DNA of 64,000 nt, taken from NCBI RefSeq assembly GCF_039778605.1, contig NZ_CP156060.1, positions 3,748,001 to 3,812,000 on the forward strand. The letters are read 5' to 3'. The translations under genes and the position numbers were made by a program. This document shows, one piece after another, positions 1-10,000 of this stretch (its first letter is position 1; the number at the start of each line of letters is the position of its first letter). This DNA is from Flavobacterium sp. WV_118_3. GTDB taxonomy: Bacteria; Bacteroidota; Bacteroidia; Flavobacteriales; Flavobacteriaceae. The notes below the pieces were generated by a model. The model ran no database searches and was not told the DNA's origin. It saw only the letters and a list, made by a program, of their open reading frames with translations.

Positions 1-429
1 AACGTAGATACAAACGGAAAATCGATTAATGCAATCCGCACGTTCACCGGTAAAGGAAACCTGGTTTGGGGTGCCAGAACTTTCGATTCAGAAGACACAG
101 AATGGAAATATATCTCGGTGCGTCGTCTTTTTGATATGGTTGAAAAATCAGTTCAAAATGCAATGCAGCGATTCGTTTTCGAAACCAATGACGCCAATAC
201 CTGGGTAAAAGCGAAAGCCATGATCGAAAATTACCTGAACCAGTTATGGATGAATGGTGCCTTAGCGGGATCAACTCCGAAACAAGCCTACTACGTTATC
301 GTTGGTAAAGAAACAACAACTGATCAGGACGTTTTGGAAGGAAGAATGAATATCGAAATCGGTATGGCAGCAGTTCGCCCTGCAGAATTTATTGTGTTGA
401 ACTTTTCACACAAATTACTAGAAGCATAA
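1..429 (+). CDS. Contractile tail sheath protein, 5' end outside window
   Basis: The frame is open from base 1 to the stop, giving the last 142 residues of a sheath protein. It aligns almost without gaps to the C-terminus of the complete sheath at 917-2284, sharing INAIRTF, LVWGART, MIENYLNQ, NGALAGSTP and GMAAVRPAEFIVL. This is the C-terminal core domain of eCIS/phage sheaths, the part that packs on the tube and contracts. An internal GTG at 118 is not the start, because homology continues upstream of it. It is followed after 31 bp by a tube gene, the same arrangement as in the next sheath-tube pair. Function by family; truncation is only the window edge. Confidence 0.93.
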   Translation, partial: NVDTNGKSINAIRTFTGKGNLVWGARTFDSEDTEWKYISVRRLFDMVEKSVQNAMQRFVFETNDANTWVKAKAMIENYLNQLWMNGALAGSTPKQAYYVIVGKETTTDQDVLEGRMNIEIGMAAVRPAEFIVLNFSHKLLEA

Positions 430-460
430 AAATTAGATAAACAATTAAATACAGCAAATT

Positions 461-892
461 ATGAATGAATATCCATTAGCGAAGTTTTCCTTCGAAGTTG
501 ATTGGGGTGGAACAAAATTAGGTTTCACGGAGGTTACCGGAATGCAGATTGAAACTGACGTTACGGAATACAGACACGGAGCCAGCCCGGACTTCAGTAA
601 AATCAAAATGCCGGGACTTAGAAAGTTCTCCAACATCACGTTAAAACGTGGTTCTTTCAAAGGAGACAACGAGTACTTTACGTGGTTAAACACGATCAAC
701 CTGAATACGGTAGAGCGTCGTTCGGTTACGATTTCACTTTTAGACGAAACCGGAGCACCGGCAATTACCTGGAAAGTGAAAAACGCATTCCCGGTTAAAT
801 TACAGGCCAGCGACTTAAAAGCAGATGCAAGTGAAGTGGCTATCGAAACCTTAGAGATCGCTCACGAAGGATTAACAATCGAAAACAATTAA
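461..892 (+). CDS. Tail tube protein (gp19/Afp1-like), copy 1
   Basis: 143 residues, the usual length of gp19/Hcp-like eCIS inner-tube proteins, with the typical pattern of FSFEVDWGG, FTEVTGMQIETD, KMPGLRKFSNITLKRG and a C-terminal AIETLEIAHEG strand. Tube subunits stack as hexameric rings inside the sheath. The protein is identical over its whole length to the product of 2316-2747, although the DNA differs at many third codon positions. It lies between two sheath genes and is probably co-transcribed with them. Confidence 0.95.
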   Translation: MNEYPLAKFSFEVDWGGTKLGFTEVTGMQIETDVTEYRHGASPDFSKIKMPGLRKFSNITLKRGSFKGDNEYFTWLNTINLNTVERRSVTISLLDETGAPAITWKVKNAFPVKLQASDLKADASEVAIETLEIAHEGLTIENN

Positions 893-916
893 TAAATAAC
901 TTTTAAATTAAAACAC

Positions 917-2284
917 ATGAATTACAAAACACCAGGGGTTTACGTAGAGGAAATTGTAAAATTCCCACCATCAGTGGCGCAAGTAGAAACAGCTATTCCG
1001 GCTTTTGTTGGATATACTGAAAAAGGACCAAAAAATGACCCAACAAGAATTGCTTCCTTAATGGAGTATGAAACACTTTTTGGAGGTGCAGAATTTGAAA
1101 AAACAGCAATCACATTAGACGTACTTGATGAAGTAGCTACAGCAACGGTAACGGCAGCCAATTTAAGTAAATTTAAAATGTACTACGCATTGCAAATGTA
1201 TTTTGCAAATGGCGGTGGTCCTTGTTATATCGTTGCTGTAAATCATTATAAAACAGGAACTACAGTAAATGCAGTGGATTTTGACGAGTTGGTAGATGGA
1301 CTAGATCTATTGGAAAAAGAAGACGAGCCAACATTAATCGTATTCCCGGATGCTGAAGCTTTAGGACAAATCGACGCTTGTACTTTATACGTAAATTCCT
1401 TAAATCAGGCAGAAAAAATGGGTGACCGTTTTGTGATTATGGATGTAATTGGGGATCTTGAAATTTTCAGAACTAAAGTTGAAGCAACCGGTTTAAAATA
1501 CGGAGCAGCTTACCACCCAAAATTAGAAACGGTTTTGAGCTACAACTATAAAGATGAAGAAGTTGCAATTTCGACCTATAAAAAGACTCTTCCAAATGGA
1601 ACAACACAAGCTGTAGCGGATGCACCGGAACTTCTTAGTGAATTAAAAGGAAATAACTCGGCTTTATACAACCAGGCGAAAAAGGCAATTGCTGCACAAC
1701 GTGTTGTTTTAGCACCATCTTCAGCAATCGCTGGAGTTTATGCAAAAGTGGACAGCACTTCTGGAGTGTGGAAAGCACCGGCAAACATTGGTCTTAACTA
1801 TGTAATTGCTCCGGTTGAAAAAATTTCACATAAACAACAGGAAAGCTTAAACGTTGACTCTAAATACGGAAAATCAATCAATGCGATCCGTACTTTTAAC
1901 GGTAAAGGTACTTTAGTTTGGGGTGCCAGAACATTAGACGGAAACAGCAACGAATGGAGATATGTATCAGTTCGTCGTTTCTTTAACATGGTGGAAGAAT
2001 CAGTTAAAAACGCAACAGAACGTTTTGTATTTGATGCTAACGATGCGAAAACATGGACACGTGTAAAAGCAATGATCGAAAATTTCCTTAACCAACAATG
2101 GATGAGTGGTGCCTTAGCGGGATCAACTCCGGAACAAGCCTACTATGTGAGCGTTGGTTTAAACGAAACAATGTCGGCTCAGGATATTTTAGAAGGTAGA
2201 ATGATCGTTGAAATCGGTATGGCAGCAGTTCGCCCTGCAGAATTTATCGTGTTACGCTTTTCACACAAATTACAAGAAGCATAA
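917..2284 (+). CDS. Contractile tail sheath protein
   Basis: 455 residues. The N-terminus MNYKTPGVYVEEI is the standard start of contractile sheath proteins, followed by PSVAQVETAIPAFVGYTEKG. The C-terminal domain carries NAIRTFNGKGTLVWGART and GMAAVRPAEFIVLRFSHKL. Sheath subunits polymerise around the tube and contract to drive it into a target. The ATG at 917 gives the family N-terminus, so the start is secure. It is paralogous to the partial sheath at 1-429. Afp and PVC clusters also encode several sheath paralogues, so this fits an eCIS rather than a TssB/TssC type VI system. Confidence 0.97.
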   Translation: MNYKTPGVYVEEIVKFPPSVAQVETAIPAFVGYTEKGPKNDPTRIASLMEYETLFGGAEFEKTAITLDVLDEVATATVTAANLSKFKMYYALQMYFANGGGPCYIVAVNHYKTGTTVNAVDFDELVDGLDLLEKEDEPTLIVFPDAEALGQIDACTLYVNSLNQAEKMGDRFVIMDVIGDLEIFRTKVEATGLKYGAAYHPKLETVLSYNYKDEEVAISTYKKTLPNGTTQAVADAPELLSELKGNNSALYNQAKKAIAAQRVVLAPSSAIAGVYAKVDSTSGVWKAPANIGLNYVIAPVEKISHKQQESLNVDSKYGKSINAIRTFNGKGTLVWGARTLDGNSNEWRYVSVRRFFNMVEESVKNATERFVFDANDAKTWTRVKAMIENFLNQQWMSGALAGSTPEQAYYVSVGLNETMSAQDILEGRMIVEIGMAAVRPAEFIVLRFSHKLQEA

Positions 2285-2315
2285 AAATTAGATAACAATT
2301 TAAATACAAAAAATT

Positions 2316-2747
2316 ATGAATGAATATCCATTAGCAAAGTTTTCCTTCGAAGTTGATTGGGGTGGAACGAAATTAGGTTTCACAGAAGTGACCGGAATGC
2401 AGATTGAAACTGACGTTACGGAATACAGACACGGAGCGAGTCCGGATTTCAGTAAAATCAAAATGCCGGGACTTAGAAAATTCTCGAACATCACGTTAAA
2501 ACGTGGTTCTTTCAAAGGAGATAATGAGTACTTTACTTGGTTGAACACGATCAACTTGAATACAGTAGAACGTCGTTCGGTTACGATTTCACTTTTAGAT
2601 GAAACCGGTGCACCAGCTATTACCTGGAAAGTGAAAAACGCATTCCCGGTTAAATTACAGGCTAGTGACTTGAAAGCGGACGCCAGTGAAGTTGCTATCG
2701 AAACATTGGAGATTGCTCACGAAGGATTAACTATTGAAAATAACTAG
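2316..2747 (+). CDS. Tail tube protein (gp19/Afp1-like), copy 2
   Basis: 143 residues, identical in protein sequence to the tube encoded at 461-892 but with scattered synonymous changes, for example within the first 90 bases. The leader between the preceding sheath stop and this ATG is nearly the same as in copy 1 (AAAATTAGATAA then a short AT-rich stretch), so sheath plus tube were duplicated as a unit. The stop is only 2 bp before the next tube paralogue. It is a structural protein of the inner tube. Confidence 0.95.
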   Translation: MNEYPLAKFSFEVDWGGTKLGFTEVTGMQIETDVTEYRHGASPDFSKIKMPGLRKFSNITLKRGSFKGDNEYFTWLNTINLNTVERRSVTISLLDETGAPAITWKVKNAFPVKLQASDLKADASEVAIETLEIAHEGLTIENN

Positions 2748-2749
2748 TC

Positions 2750-3190
2750 ATGGCAGGCGTATATCCTCCAACAAGCTTTTCGTTTACAGTTAGCGGAGTA
2801 GCATCAGAGGGTATTGACTCCAGATTTCAATCTGTATCTGGATTATCTACAGAAATTGGAACTGAAGAGTATGCAGAAGGAGGCGAGAACCGATTTGTTC
2901 ATCAACTTCCACTGCGTCCAAAATATCCTAATTTAGTTTTAAAGCGTGGGCTTGTAGAAGACTCCGGATTGATTGAATGGTGTAGAGCTGCCATGGAACG
3001 ATTCGAGTTCGCACCCAGAGATTTAGTCATTACACTTTCAGGTGGAACGGATTCAACAGCACCATCTATGTCTTGGAATGTTGTGGGGGCCTATCCGGTA
3101 AAATGGGATGTGTCCGAATTTAACGCCGAAGAAAGTAAACTGGCTATTGAAACGATAGAACTCAAATACAGATATTACACAATACCTTAA
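2750..3190 (+). CDS. Third tube paralogue (Afp5-like tube protein)
   Basis: 146 residues of the same gp19-like fold (TSFSFTVSG, FQSVSGLSTEIGTEEY, YPNLVLKRG, AIETIELKYRYY) but clearly divergent from the two identical tube proteins. In Afp/PVC clusters a divergent tube paralogue forms the tube-initiating ring that joins the tube to the LysM and spike hub. That role is inferred here from similarity and from its place just before the hub genes. It starts 2 bp after the preceding stop, so the two are probably translationally coupled. Confidence 0.9.
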   Translation: MAGVYPPTSFSFTVSGVASEGIDSRFQSVSGLSTEIGTEEYAEGGENRFVHQLPLRPKYPNLVLKRGLVEDSGLIEWCRAAMERFEFAPRDLVITLSGGTDSTAPSMSWNVVGAYPVKWDVSEFNAEESKLAIETIELKYRYYTIP

Positions 3191-3227
3191 GCAAGCGGCC
3201 TAAGCTTGTCATTTGAATAGCAAAACT

Positions 3228-3345
3228 AAACACATAAAGTGTATTAGTTAAAGGTAAAATCTTAACTAAATCTTTTTTGAAAAAAAGGCGACAGTTTGAT
3301 TGTTAAAATCAACCTGAATGGACGCTTTATGTGTTTGGTTTTTTA
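3228..3345 (+). terminator. Long-range inverted repeat, possible attenuator between tube and baseplate genes
   Basis: AAACACATAAAG at 3228-3239 is the exact reverse complement of CTTTATGTGTTT at 3325-3336, with some pairing beyond, and the right arm runs straight into GG and six T. A second, imperfect palindrome (AATAAATAGCGCTT against AAGTGCTTATT) follows at 3345-3371. The 224 bp gap is the only sizeable one between the tail-shaft and baseplate genes. It may lower transcription of the baseplate genes relative to sheath and tube; this is inference from structure and place. Confidence 0.4.
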
Positions 3346-3414
3346 ATAAATAGCGCTTTAAAGTGCTTATTGTCAGTGTTTAAAGCGTTTACTAATCCAT
3401 TAAAAGCAAACGAA

Positions 3415-3573
3415 ATGCCAATAGAAATAAAAGAACTCCATATTAAGATAAATGTGGACGAAAATGCATCCGGTACAACTGCCGATTCGGCAGATATGGA
3501 AGGAATCATGCGGGCAATCAGCGAAAGCGTAGAACAAATAGTAACTATTGAACAACGTAAAAAAGAAAGATAA
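3415..3573 (+). CDS. DUF5908-like small eCIS protein
   Basis: 52 residues beginning MPIEIKELHIKINV, the signature start of the short DUF5908 proteins found in Bacteroidota injection-system loci. The remainder is acidic then basic (MRAISESVEQIV, ending QRKKER). The frame is open from a GTG at 3331, but that extra 28 residues would lie inside the preceding hairpin region, so the ATG at 3415 is chosen. The stop overlaps the next start (TAATG), indicating coupling with the LysM hub protein. The molecular role is not known to me; a hub or tube-junction role is suggested only by position. Confidence 0.75.
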   Translation: MPIEIKELHIKINVDENASGTTADSADMEGIMRAISESVEQIVTIEQRKKER

Positions 3574-4304
3574 TGGGAGGATCAATTCAAAAATTAACTA
3601 TTGGAACCTATAAAGATTCTAACTATGAAACCCGAATCTTAATGGGCGCTTTTAAAGCTTTTATCAATCCTGCAGGTTTTTCCATGACCTATAAATCAAA
3701 TTTTGCAAAAGATCAGGCAATGGGTAGTTCGAAAGCGGATCTGAAATACGCCAATTCGGTTCCGTCGGATTTACAATTAGATTTTCTTTTTGATGGAACA
3801 GGTGTGTCCGAATCAAATGCCCTCAATAAAGCACTTAGCAGTGCGGCGCAAAAAGCCGGACAGGGATCGGCATTCGCAGCAGCCGCTGTGGCAAAACAAA
3901 TAAAAGATTTTTATAAGGCTACAGGACAACTGGAAGGACGAATTCATAAACCCTATAATGTGATCATCAACTGGGGTGATTTTGAATTTTTAGGATTTCT
4001 GTCGGAGTTTACCATCGAATATAAATTATTCAATAATGAAGGAAGACCGTTACGAGCCATCGGAAAAGCAAAATTCACAGAATCTATTAGCCCGGAACTC
4101 GCAGCAAAAACAGATAAAATGAGCTCGCCCGATCTTACCCATAAACGAACGGTAGTAGACGGTGATACATTGCCTTTGATGACCGAAAGAATTTATGGAG
4201 ACTCGAAATACTATCTGGAAGTTGCCAAAGTAAACGGTATCATCAATTTCAGACAATTAATTCCTGGACAAGAATTATTCTTTCCACCTATAGCAAAAAT
4301 ATAA
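3573..4304 (+). CDS. LysM-containing tail hub protein (Afp7-like)
   Basis: 243 residues. The first ~150 residues resemble the gp53/gp54-like eCIS hub proteins (MGAFKAFINPAGFSMTYKS, then NVIINWGDFEFLGFLSEFTIEYKLF). A LysM-like module occupies the last ~50 residues (VVDGDTLPLMTERIYGD, LIPGQELFFPP). In eCIS particles this protein sits between the tube-initiating ring and the spike hub, and its LysM fold acts structurally rather than by binding peptidoglycan. The ATG shares one base with the previous stop, and VgrG follows after 4 bp. Confidence 0.88.
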   Translation: MGGSIQKLTIGTYKDSNYETRILMGAFKAFINPAGFSMTYKSNFAKDQAMGSSKADLKYANSVPSDLQLDFLFDGTGVSESNALNKALSSAAQKAGQGSAFAAAAVAKQIKDFYKATGQLEGRIHKPYNVIINWGDFEFLGFLSEFTIEYKLFNNEGRPLRAIGKAKFTESISPELAAKTDKMSSPDLTHKRTVVDGDTLPLMTERIYGDSKYYLEVAKVNGIINFRQLIPGQELFFPPIAKI

Positions 4305-4308
4305 TAAG

Positions 4309-6054
4309 ATGAATAATAGCGGCTACATACAAACAGCAAAAACTCCCGACCTGGTAACCTTTAAAGTGATGTCAGGAGGCACAGAACTGCCCGTTCAATA
4401 CGGCGTAAAAAGTATTGTGGTAGAAAAAGAAGTGAACAGGATTCCACATGCCCGCATTGTTATTTTAGATGGAAGTGCTCCGGATCAGGACTTTAAACTA
4501 AGTGGTGAAAATCTATTGATCCCGGGAAAGGAAATTGAAATTACGGTTGGATACCATTCCAAAGAGGAGACCATTTTTAAAGGGGTTGTGGTCAAACATA
4601 ACTTAAAAGTTAAAAACGGATCGACGTTCCTGATTGTGGAGTGTAAAGACAAAGCAGTGAAGATGACTTTGGGGCGAAAAAGCAAGTATTTCTACGAAAG
4701 TAAAGACAGCGATATTATTGAAGAACTGATCGGAAATAGTGGCGCAACCGCAGATGTCGAAACGACTGCAAAAACGCATAAGGAATTGGTACAATACCGT
4801 GCTTCCGACTGGGATTTTATGGTAACCCGTGCACAGGCTAATGGAAAGCTTTGTTTTGTGGACGACGGTACCATTAAAGTAGCCAAACCAAAAGTGAGTG
4901 GCGAAGCAGTAGAAACCGTAGCCTTTGGTTCTTCTGTTCATGAATTTGACGGCGAAATCGATGCCAGAGATCAGTTTAGTACAATCACCGCTTCCTCATG
5001 GAGTTATACCGATCAGGAGATCGTAGAAGCAGAAGCGCAGGATCCTGGAATTACACTCAATGGTGATCTTTCGCCAAGTGATCTGGCTGATGTTTTCGGA
5101 ATCGAAGACCTGCAATTGCGACACGGAGGTAAGATCACTCAGGAAGAACTACAAGACTGGAGCGATGCCAAAGCGACTTTTCAGCAATTGGCAAAATCAC
5201 GCGGAACGGTAACATTTCAAGGGATTCCGAAAGTAAAGCCAGGGGTCTTATTAAAATTAGAAGGTTTAGGAAAACGATTCAACGGTACCATTTATGTCAC
5301 AGGTGTACGCCATGAAGTTACAGAAGGAAACTGGTTGGCAACAGCACAATTTGGATTAACTCCAACATGGTTTTCAGAAACCTATGATGTGAGCGAAATG
5401 CCGGGATCCGGAATTATGCCAGCCATTAGCGGTTTGCATGTTGGCGTAGTAACACAATTGGAATCGGATCCGGATGGAGAAGATCGAATTCTGGTACAAA
5501 TACCAATTATTAACAATGAAGAAGAAGGAATCTGGTGTCGTGTAGCAACACTTGATGCCGGAGAAAACAGAGGTTCCTTTTTCAGACCGGAAATTGAAGA
5601 TGAGGTTATTATCGGTTTTATAAACGACGATCCAAACGATGCCGTAGTTCTGGGAATGTTGCACAGTAGTGCCAAACCAGCACCGATAACAGCAACCGAT
5701 GACAATCATGAAAAAGGATTTGTGACCCGAAGTGAAATGAAAATGATTTTCAATGATGACAAAATTTCCTATACACTCGAGACACCGGCTGGTAAGAAAG
5801 TGATTTTAGATGAAGATGCCGACATTATAAAAATTGAAGATGAACATTCGAACGTACTCACTTTTAAAAGTGATGGTATTACGATGGAAAGTGCAGGAGA
5901 TATTAAAATTAAAGCCTCCGGAGATGTAAGTATCGAAGGAACCAATGTAAAACTGAAAGCCAGTGCACAGTTTAAAGCCGAAGGAAGTTCCGGTTCGGAA
6001 GTATCCTCAGGAGCGGTAACCGTAATCAAAGGATCGCAGGTAAAAATCAACTAA
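4309..6054 (+). CDS. VgrG/Afp8-like spike hub protein
   Basis: 581 residues with the VgrG (gp27-gp5) order of domains. The gp27-like part covers roughly residues 1-350. A gp5 OB-fold covers about 370-455 (VGVVTQLESDPDGEDRILVQ, ending DPNDAVVLGMLHSS). A C-terminal beta-repeat needle has short alternating strands (GDIKIKASGDVSIEGTNVKL). The trimer forms the hub and needle under the tube, and the needle tip receives the PAAR protein encoded 83 bp downstream. No enzymatic extension is visible after the needle, so this is a structural spike. Confidence 0.95.
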   Translation: MNNSGYIQTAKTPDLVTFKVMSGGTELPVQYGVKSIVVEKEVNRIPHARIVILDGSAPDQDFKLSGENLLIPGKEIEITVGYHSKEETIFKGVVVKHNLKVKNGSTFLIVECKDKAVKMTLGRKSKYFYESKDSDIIEELIGNSGATADVETTAKTHKELVQYRASDWDFMVTRAQANGKLCFVDDGTIKVAKPKVSGEAVETVAFGSSVHEFDGEIDARDQFSTITASSWSYTDQEIVEAEAQDPGITLNGDLSPSDLADVFGIEDLQLRHGGKITQEELQDWSDAKATFQQLAKSRGTVTFQGIPKVKPGVLLKLEGLGKRFNGTIYVTGVRHEVTEGNWLATAQFGLTPTWFSETYDVSEMPGSGIMPAISGLHVGVVTQLESDPDGEDRILVQIPIINNEEEGIWCRVATLDAGENRGSFFRPEIEDEVIIGFINDDPNDAVVLGMLHSSAKPAPITATDDNHEKGFVTRSEMKMIFNDDKISYTLETPAGKKVILDEDADIIKIEDEHSNVLTFKSDGITMESAGDIKIKASGDVSIEGTNVKLKASAQFKAEGSSGSEVSSGAVTVIKGSQVKIN

Positions 6055-6137
6055 AAAACGATAAGGATCGCAAGGACGAAAAAAGAATGCAAAGGAAGCG
6101 GGGCCTTACGATCTGAAAAAATTATAAATAACAATAT

Positions 6138-6428
6138 ATGAAACCAGCAGCACGAATCACAGATATGCATACCTGCCCGATGGTCACTGGAAATGTACCT
6201 CATGTAGGTGGACCTATATTGCCGGCCGGTGAACCGACAGTATTAATTGGCGGAATGCCCGCAGCAAGAGTAGGCGACAAAGCAATCTGTAGTGGTCCAC
6301 CCGATACCATAGCGGCCGGATCATCGACCGTTTTAATAGGCGGGAAACCGGCAGCACGACAAGGCGATACCACTGCACATGGAGGTGTCATATCGGCCGG
6401 TATGCCCACCGTATTAATTGGTGGATAG
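6138..6428 (+). CDS. PAAR-domain spike tip protein (Afp10-like)
   Basis: 96 residues, the minimal PAAR length, with three copies of a TVLIGG motif, two of them continuing as PAARxGD. Potential zinc ligands stand in MHTCPM, VPHVGG, AICSG and TAHGG. PAAR proteins fold into a sharp zinc-tipped cone that caps the VgrG needle. There is no effector extension at either end, so it is a plain tip. It lies between the spike hub and gp25-like genes, as expected. Confidence 0.95.
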   Translation: MKPAARITDMHTCPMVTGNVPHVGGPILPAGEPTVLIGGMPAARVGDKAICSGPPDTIAAGSSTVLIGGKPAARQGDTTAHGGVISAGMPTVLIGG

Positions 6429-6573
6429 TGCTGTATTATGATATTTAAACGCAGTAATGGCTACCCATATTCGGCCTGGCCTAAAAACTGAAATAGCTAT
6501 AACCACACCCAAGTAAACTAAGGCATCATATTACCGATAAACGAGTACAATAAAAAAATATATAAAGAACAGT

Positions 6574-6984
6574 ATGAAAATAAATACAGATTTTTTAGGA
6601 ATAGGTTGGAGTTTTCCGCCTGAGTTTAATAAAGCAGAAGGAGGCGTGACCATGACTACTGATGTTGAAGATATCAATAACAGTTTACTAATCCTTTTGT
6701 CTACGCGACCAGGAGAACGGGTCATGTTTCCAAACTATGGTTGTGATTTACAGGAAATGCTTTTTAAGCCCCTGGAACTAACACTAATCACACAAATGAA
6801 AGGGATTATTGAACGCGCCATTTTGTACCATGAACCCCGAATCAATATTATCAGTATTGAAATTGATACTACAGAAGAACTGGAAGGACAGGTGTTGATA
6901 CATATCGATTATGAAGTGAGAAATACCAATACGAGAAGCAATGTTGTTTTTCCTTTCTATAAAGGAGAAGCTACCGCAATCTAA
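6574..6984 (+). CDS. gp25-like baseplate wedge protein (Afp9-like)
   Basis: 136 residues with the GPW/gp25 pattern: GIGWSFPPEFN near the start, INNSLLILLSTRPGERVMFP in the middle, then YGCDLQEMLFKPL. The EPR-like motif of the family appears as HEPRINI. In contractile systems this protein nucleates the sheath on the baseplate. A 145 bp spacer separates it from the PAAR gene; it holds no gene and has an AT-rich run just before the ATG. Assignment rests on motif and context. Confidence 0.93.
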   Translation: MKINTDFLGIGWSFPPEFNKAEGGVTMTTDVEDINNSLLILLSTRPGERVMFPNYGCDLQEMLFKPLELTLITQMKGIIERAILYHEPRINIISIEIDTTEELEGQVLIHIDYEVRNTNTRSNVVFPFYKGEATAI

Positions 6985-7075
6985 ACGACTTGTAATGACT
7001 GTAACCCCATTCGATTTTGCCAGAATAGTTTACATCAAGTAGTGCATCTGACCATAGAAAATTAAATATAAACAA

Positions 7076-10000
7076 ATGAAAAAAATAGATACATTTTCGC
7101 ATTATCGTGACGGAAAATCACAAATGCAACGCTTTTTAACAGAACTTGATCCCAGTAATCTTGAATTGCACGATTTCGATTTGTTTGATTGGCTACTCTT
7201 TGCTAACAATTTTGCCACTCATGTAAATTATTTTGATAAAAATGATGCAACAACACCTAACGGAACCTGGGAAGGCTTTTTTTTAGGTGCCGATGATTAT
7301 TCCATTCCGCGTAGGGAAAGTGTTGCTTACAAAAGCCTGAAAAAAGAGGTTACAGAACTTGTCGCTCAATTTGAGAAAGATGGAAGTCTTACGCCTCACA
7401 TGACGTTATTTATCTGCTTTATTAAGTTGATGGATTTTTCGAAAAAGGCACTTAATAATCTTACCAAAAGACATTTGGATTTCTATTACAATGAAATTCT
7501 TCAGATCGAAAAACAAGATGCTAAAGCGGATAAAGTTTATGTGATTTTCGAATTAGCCAAAAAAGCAATCCAGGAAAGAGTGCCGGAAGGGACCTTGCTC
7601 GATGCTAAAAAAGATGCAACAGGTAAAAAACGTGTTTTTAAGACCGAAAAAGAACTTATTGCCAGTCAGGCAAAAGTGGTAGAACTTAAAAGCTTTTTAA
7701 ACGATAAAACAAAAAAAGAACTAAAAATAGCCCGTGCGGTTAATACTTTAGACGGAATCGCCGAAAAACTACCGGAAACCAGTAATTATTGGTGGCCTTT
7801 TGGATACAATTCGAACGAATCCAAACCGGATAAATCGGACTTTAAAGAACTTGAAAATGCCAAACTGGGTTTTTCAATCGCTTCCTCATTGCTAAATTTA
7901 AAAGAAGGAGAACGTACCGTAACCGTTACGATTAGCTTTCGAGACAACGGAACCTCAAAATTAGCAGCTTTACGACTTGATGAAATTGAAAACAATATCA
8001 AATTGTTTTATAGTGGTGAAAAAGAATGGGTATCCGGTAGTGCAATAAGATGTACTGTAAACGACGCTAAAAGTTTAGTGTTAACCTTTACGCTAACGAA
8101 AAATTTTCCGGCCGTGGTGGGCTATAATAAAGAAGTGCTGGGCGGAACATTCCTGACCGATTTTGCCATTGCGCGATTTATGATCGAAGGAAACAGGTAT
8201 TATGACCTTTATGAGGCACTGGCTGAAAAAGAAATCGAAAACGTAGTTATTGCCGTTGATGTAAAAGGAGTGAAATCCATTTTGGTTGAAAACGACAGTA
8301 GTGCGCTAAATCCGGAAAAAGATTATTTCCCATTTACCGGACAACCGGTAACAGGATCTAATTTTTACATTAAGTATCCGGAGATGTTTGCTAAAAAATG
8401 GGATAAAGCATCGATTACAATCAATTGGAAAAATACGCCGGAATCGATAAGAGATCTTTATCAGGGCTATACGATTAAGCCCAATGTTGTGGTTTCGAAA
8501 AATTCGTTTAGCGCTGCTAAAACGAAGAGTTCCGTTGTGGTTCAAGATGATCATTTTAAAGCGAATGTATTTCTTCTAGAAAAAGAAGGATGGGCTATAA
8601 AAGGAACAGACATCCATTTGTACCAAAAAACGGAAACCGGGTATCAAACGAATTTTACGATCCAAAACTCAGGTTCAGTTGCGGGTACTTCTGAATCGAT
8701 CCGATTAACCTTAAAACAATCGGCGTTACAGGATGTGTATCCAAAATTATATACACTGGCATTAACCAGCGGTGAGACTAATATTCTGATCCCGAATGAA
8801 CCATATATCCCGGTAACCGAAAATGTCGAGTTGAACTATTCGGCTTCAGAAAGCGCTTATACGGGCCGAACTACTTTGGTAAAGAATGTAAAAGCATTAA
8901 ACATACTCGACACCGTTGCCACGAACCGAAGTGTTCTGGCAAAGAATGTAAAATCATTAAACCTGGATAGCGTTGCTGTAAAGCCAAACATTCTGGTAAA
9001 CAGTGTGAAATCGGCAAAAAACAAAGAAGTAACCTTGTTTTATGAAGATGCATTTGGTCAGTTCGAAAAAGAAATGGCTGCACCTAGTATTGTGCCGGTT
9101 CACGAAGTTGGAGGCGAATTATTCATTTGCTTAGATGCCAAACCAAGTGAAACGGTATCGCTGTTAATCCAGGCTTTGGAAGGAAGTGAAAACACCTTGG
9201 CCGATACCTTCGAAGAGAATGAAAATATTCAATGGGATATTCTTTCTAAGAATACATGGAGAACCCTTAGAAATGATATCCTGACTAACGAGACGAAACG
9301 ATTCCTGGAATCTGGAATTGTGAAATTTAAGATTCCGAAGGATATTGATATAAACACAACCTTATTTGAGAAAAAAGGAATATGGATCCGAGCGAAAACA
9401 AAACGAAGCTATGACGCCGTATGTAAAATTCAGGGAATTTATACACAAGCGGTTCTGGCTACTTTTCAGAATCAGGATAACGATTTGACACACCTGGATC
9501 ACGGATTGGAAGCCGGTACGATTGCAAAACTAATTACAAGAGTACCGCAGATCAAATCGGTGAGTCAGCCTTATAATTCTTTCGACGGAAAATATAAAGA
9601 AAGCGACGCGGCTTTTTACAGACGTGTTAGTGAACGATTACGTCACAAAAACAGAGCGATTACACAATGGGATTATGAGCAACTTGTTTTGCAGGAATTT
9701 CCAGATGTTTTTATGGTGAAATGTTTGAACCATACCTCCGAAAAATCATTTATGGCTCCTGGTCATGTGACCCTGGTTGTGATTCCGAATACAAAAAATA
9801 AAAATGCATTCGATAGCTACCAGCCACGAGTAAGTCGGGCCAGCTTGAATAAAATTCAAAACTATGTTAACGGATTAAATTCAATGCATGTGCAGACGCA
9901 TGTTATCAATCCAAATTATCAGGAAGCCACTGTGAAAATTGAAGCAAGATTCCATAATGAATTTGATGAAGCTTTCTATAGCAAACAATTGGACGAAGAT

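Noticed and set aside
3331..3414. GTG-initiated longer form of the DUF5908-like gene
   Set aside because: The family starts at MPIEI, and the extra codons lie in the hairpin region.
1..6984. Classical type VI secretion system
   Set aside because: The sheath is one long protein rather than a TssB/TssC pair, and no TssJ/L/M membrane genes are visible, whereas the AAA+ ATPase and LysM hub fit eCIS.
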